From NCBI RefSeq assembly GCF_000227135.1, contig NC_018257.1, positions 689,777 through 753,776 on the forward strand: a stretch of 64,000 nt of DNA. The letters run 5' to 3'. The DNA comes from Leishmania donovani (lineage: Eukaryota; Euglenozoa; Kinetoplastea; Trypanosomatida; Trypanosomatidae). Position 1 is the first letter of the stretch, and every line of letters starts with the position of its first letter. The position numbers and the translations under genes were made by a program. The notes beneath the pieces are model-generated. The model was not told the DNA's origin. It was given only the letters and a program-made list of their open reading frames with translations, and made no database searches. Of this stretch, positions 62,523 to 64,000 are shown one piece after another.

Positions 62523-63594
62523 AAATGCAAGGAAAGGCGGGCAAGGCGGTGCTTTCCATATCGCCCCCTCCCCTCCTACTTGTGGGCCATGACCGTTGGT
62601 GACAGAATTGAGCGGCTCACTGCCTCCTTCTTCTACTCACTTTACCTGCACCGCTCCACCGCCATGAAGGCGAATGCGTCCGCGCGCGTCAGCGCCATAG
62701 AGTCGATGCAAACTCCTCTGTGCATCATACCCTCTGTGTTTTTATCTCTCTCTTACCTCTTTTTTCTCGGTTGCATGCCGCGTCTTGTGTTCTTCCTTTG
62801 CGGGCATCCGTTGTGTGGTGCTGCTCATGTTTCCATGCGCGTGGCCGCCCGTTTTCGCGTATTGGAGTCGCGCTGCTGCACAACTCCAAGGAGCCGAGGG
62901 ATGATGCGTCTTTTGTTGCCTTGGTTGTTTGTTTGCGTGCGAAGGGCGCCTTGCGCATCTCAGGAAACGCGCGGCTTACTTGGCACTGCCGCGTCTGTGC
63001 ACCTCTTGTGCGCGGCCTCTTGCTGGCCTCGGAAGCGATTTGTTCTTTGCTCGGCCTCGTGACTGGTAAGCCATACACATCGTGTCTAGGTTCCTCTACA
63101 GCATCACAGCCAATTTATTCCTGCGATGTCTTCATCTTCCCTCCTCCTCCCCCCGAGCTCCCTCTCCGGTGTGCGCATGTGAGTGTGGGCGTGCGCCGGT
63201 GTCTCGGCGTCTTCGACGTCGCGTCGAGCCGAGGTACCGCACTGGCTTGCTCGCTACCGCCCTCCCCAATGGAGGTGGGCTAAGGCGGCGTTCGTGCGTC
63301 TAGCGGTCTTTCCACACGTACGAGGGATGTCTTCGCCCTTTCTCGCACTTATGCAGCACTGTCGGCCTCACTGCTTCTCCACCCTCTCCGCCCGCTTACG
63401 ATACCGTGCGCCTGTCGTGTGCCTAAGTGCCACGATATCCATTACTGTGCGCACCCGACGGCAAGGCTGCTTTGCTCTTTACTGCTTGTGCGTGGTGAAA
63501 GCAGCGCGCGTGTGCTGCCTACTTCGGCCCTGAGCGAGACATATTCCCGTTCTGCCTTCTCTCACACCCTCACATACGAAAAAAAAAAGACAAA
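62523..63594 (+). other. Intergenic region
   Basis: About 1.07 kb, T/C-rich. The open frames 62580-63062 and 62720-63283 are Leu/Ser/Cys-rich and show no domain. A pyrimidine tract near 63545-63572 precedes the CCDC25 start. Confidence 0.7.
63588..63589 (+). promoter_or_regulatory. Candidate spliced-leader acceptor AG for CCDC25
   Basis: Tract CCCGTTCTGCCTTCTCTC (63546-63563), then an A run and AG at 63588-63589. The ATG at 63595 follows after 5 nt. Confidence 0.45.
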
Positions 63595-64000
63595 ATGGTC
63601 TTCTACTTTACGCTGACGTCGGACCCGTCCGTCATGTGCTACATGGGCCGTGACAAGTACGAGAACGAGGAGCTCATCAAGTTTGGGTGGCCAGAGGACC
63701 TTTGGTTTCACGTGGACAAGCACAGTAGCGCGCACGTCTACGTGCGTCTGCCACCTGGCAAGGGAATGAACGACTTGACCCCGGAGATTATCGAGGAGTG
63801 CTGCCAGCTCGTCAAGGAGAACAGTATCGAAGGGTGCAAGCTGAACGACGTCCGCATAGTCTACACACCATGGAGCAATCTGAAGAAGACGGGTGACATG
63901 GCGGTCGGCCAGGTCGGCTTCCACAAGGAGGAGCTGCGGCGCTACCACACCATCTCCAGCAAGAACCGCTCAATGCTCAAGGCGCTCGAGAAGACGCGTG
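63595..64000 (+). CDS. CCDC25: CCDC25 homologue (NFACT-R/DUF814 protein), 5' part only
   Basis: The gene runs off the window; 135 codons are visible of an expected ~210. The sequence is highly conserved with animal CCDC25: MVFYFTLTSDPSVMCYMGRD at the start, then KYENEELIKFGWPEDLWFHV, DKHSSAHVYVRLPPGKG, and VYTPWSNLKKTGDMAVGQVG before the cut. The domain is the NFACT-R fold, also found in the ribosome quality-control factor Rqc2/NEMF. The human protein has been described as a membrane sensor of extracellular DNA, but the ancestral role in protists is not known. The ATG at 63595 matches the family start exactly. Confidence 0.96.
   Translation, partial: MVFYFTLTSDPSVMCYMGRDKYENEELIKFGWPEDLWFHVDKHSSAHVYVRLPPGKGMNDLTPEIIEECCQLVKENSIEGCKLNDVRIVYTPWSNLKKTGDMAVGQVGFHKEELRRYHTISSKNRSMLKALEKTR

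Overview
The window is nuclear DNA from a trypanosomatid, almost certainly Leishmania. All recognisable genes are intronless and on the + strand. They are separated by 0.5-2.7 kb of pyrimidine-rich sequence, and many are preceded by a long pyrimidine tract and an AG, the pattern of a spliced-leader acceptor. CA/TG microsatellites are frequent and codon use is GC-rich. The gene content also fits: a tandem SCOT/ASCT pair, IFT20, an LRR-calpain-like protein and a BILBO1-type N-terminal domain. From memory, the SCOT-like genes of L. major lie on chromosome 33, so a chromosome 33 equivalent is likely but not proven. The sequence is a draft: it has three N runs, all inside the SCOT genes, and two show clear signs of misjoining. 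There is no strand switch, so the window probably lies within one polycistronic unit.

Layout. 0-6.3 kb: two tandem mitochondrial CoA-transferase genes. They share a perfectly identical 917-bp core, and their gaps are mis-sized or flanked by duplicated sequence. 8.3-24 kb: a large hypothetical protein with a stop codon followed by 134 open codons, an RluA-type pseudouridine synthase, a coiled-coil protein, a protein with a BILBO1-like N-terminal domain, a ZNF277-like zinc-finger protein and a hypothetical protein. 24.9-32.7 kb: APC1, the scaffold of the anaphase-promoting complex, then IFT20. 35-41.6 kb: a large coiled-coil/low-complexity gene whose last 3.5 kb is broken by stops and repeated frame changes. 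42.6-50.2 kb: PIG-M (GPI mannosyltransferase I), then an LRR-calpain-like protein that has lost its catalytic Cys and His. 51.3-55.3 kb: a zone of gene decay, with a coding-like island, a cytochrome b561-type gene with an in-frame TGA, and a multiply broken unknown gene. 56.6-64 kb: a 1208-residue RING protein, a basic hypothetical protein and the 5' part of CCDC25.

Two perfectly identical 348-bp direct repeats (45013-45360 and 53071-53418) bracket the calpain-like gene and the broken b561 gene. They are SIDER-like in location and abundance style, but family membership is not established. They could support recombination that excises or amplifies about 8 kb.

The genes do not form a functional operon, as is usual in trypanosomatids. 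Themes present are mitochondrial acetate/ketoacid metabolism (SCOT pair), GPI-anchor synthesis (PIG-M), cell-cycle ubiquitination (APC1, possibly the RING protein), and flagellar/cytoskeletal proteins (IFT20, BILBO1-like, calpain-like, coiled-coil proteins). The most interesting signals are the decayed genes, the perfect repeat pair, the mosaic SCOT paralogues and the catalytically dead calpain. No CRISPR, tRNA or rRNA was recognised by eye.
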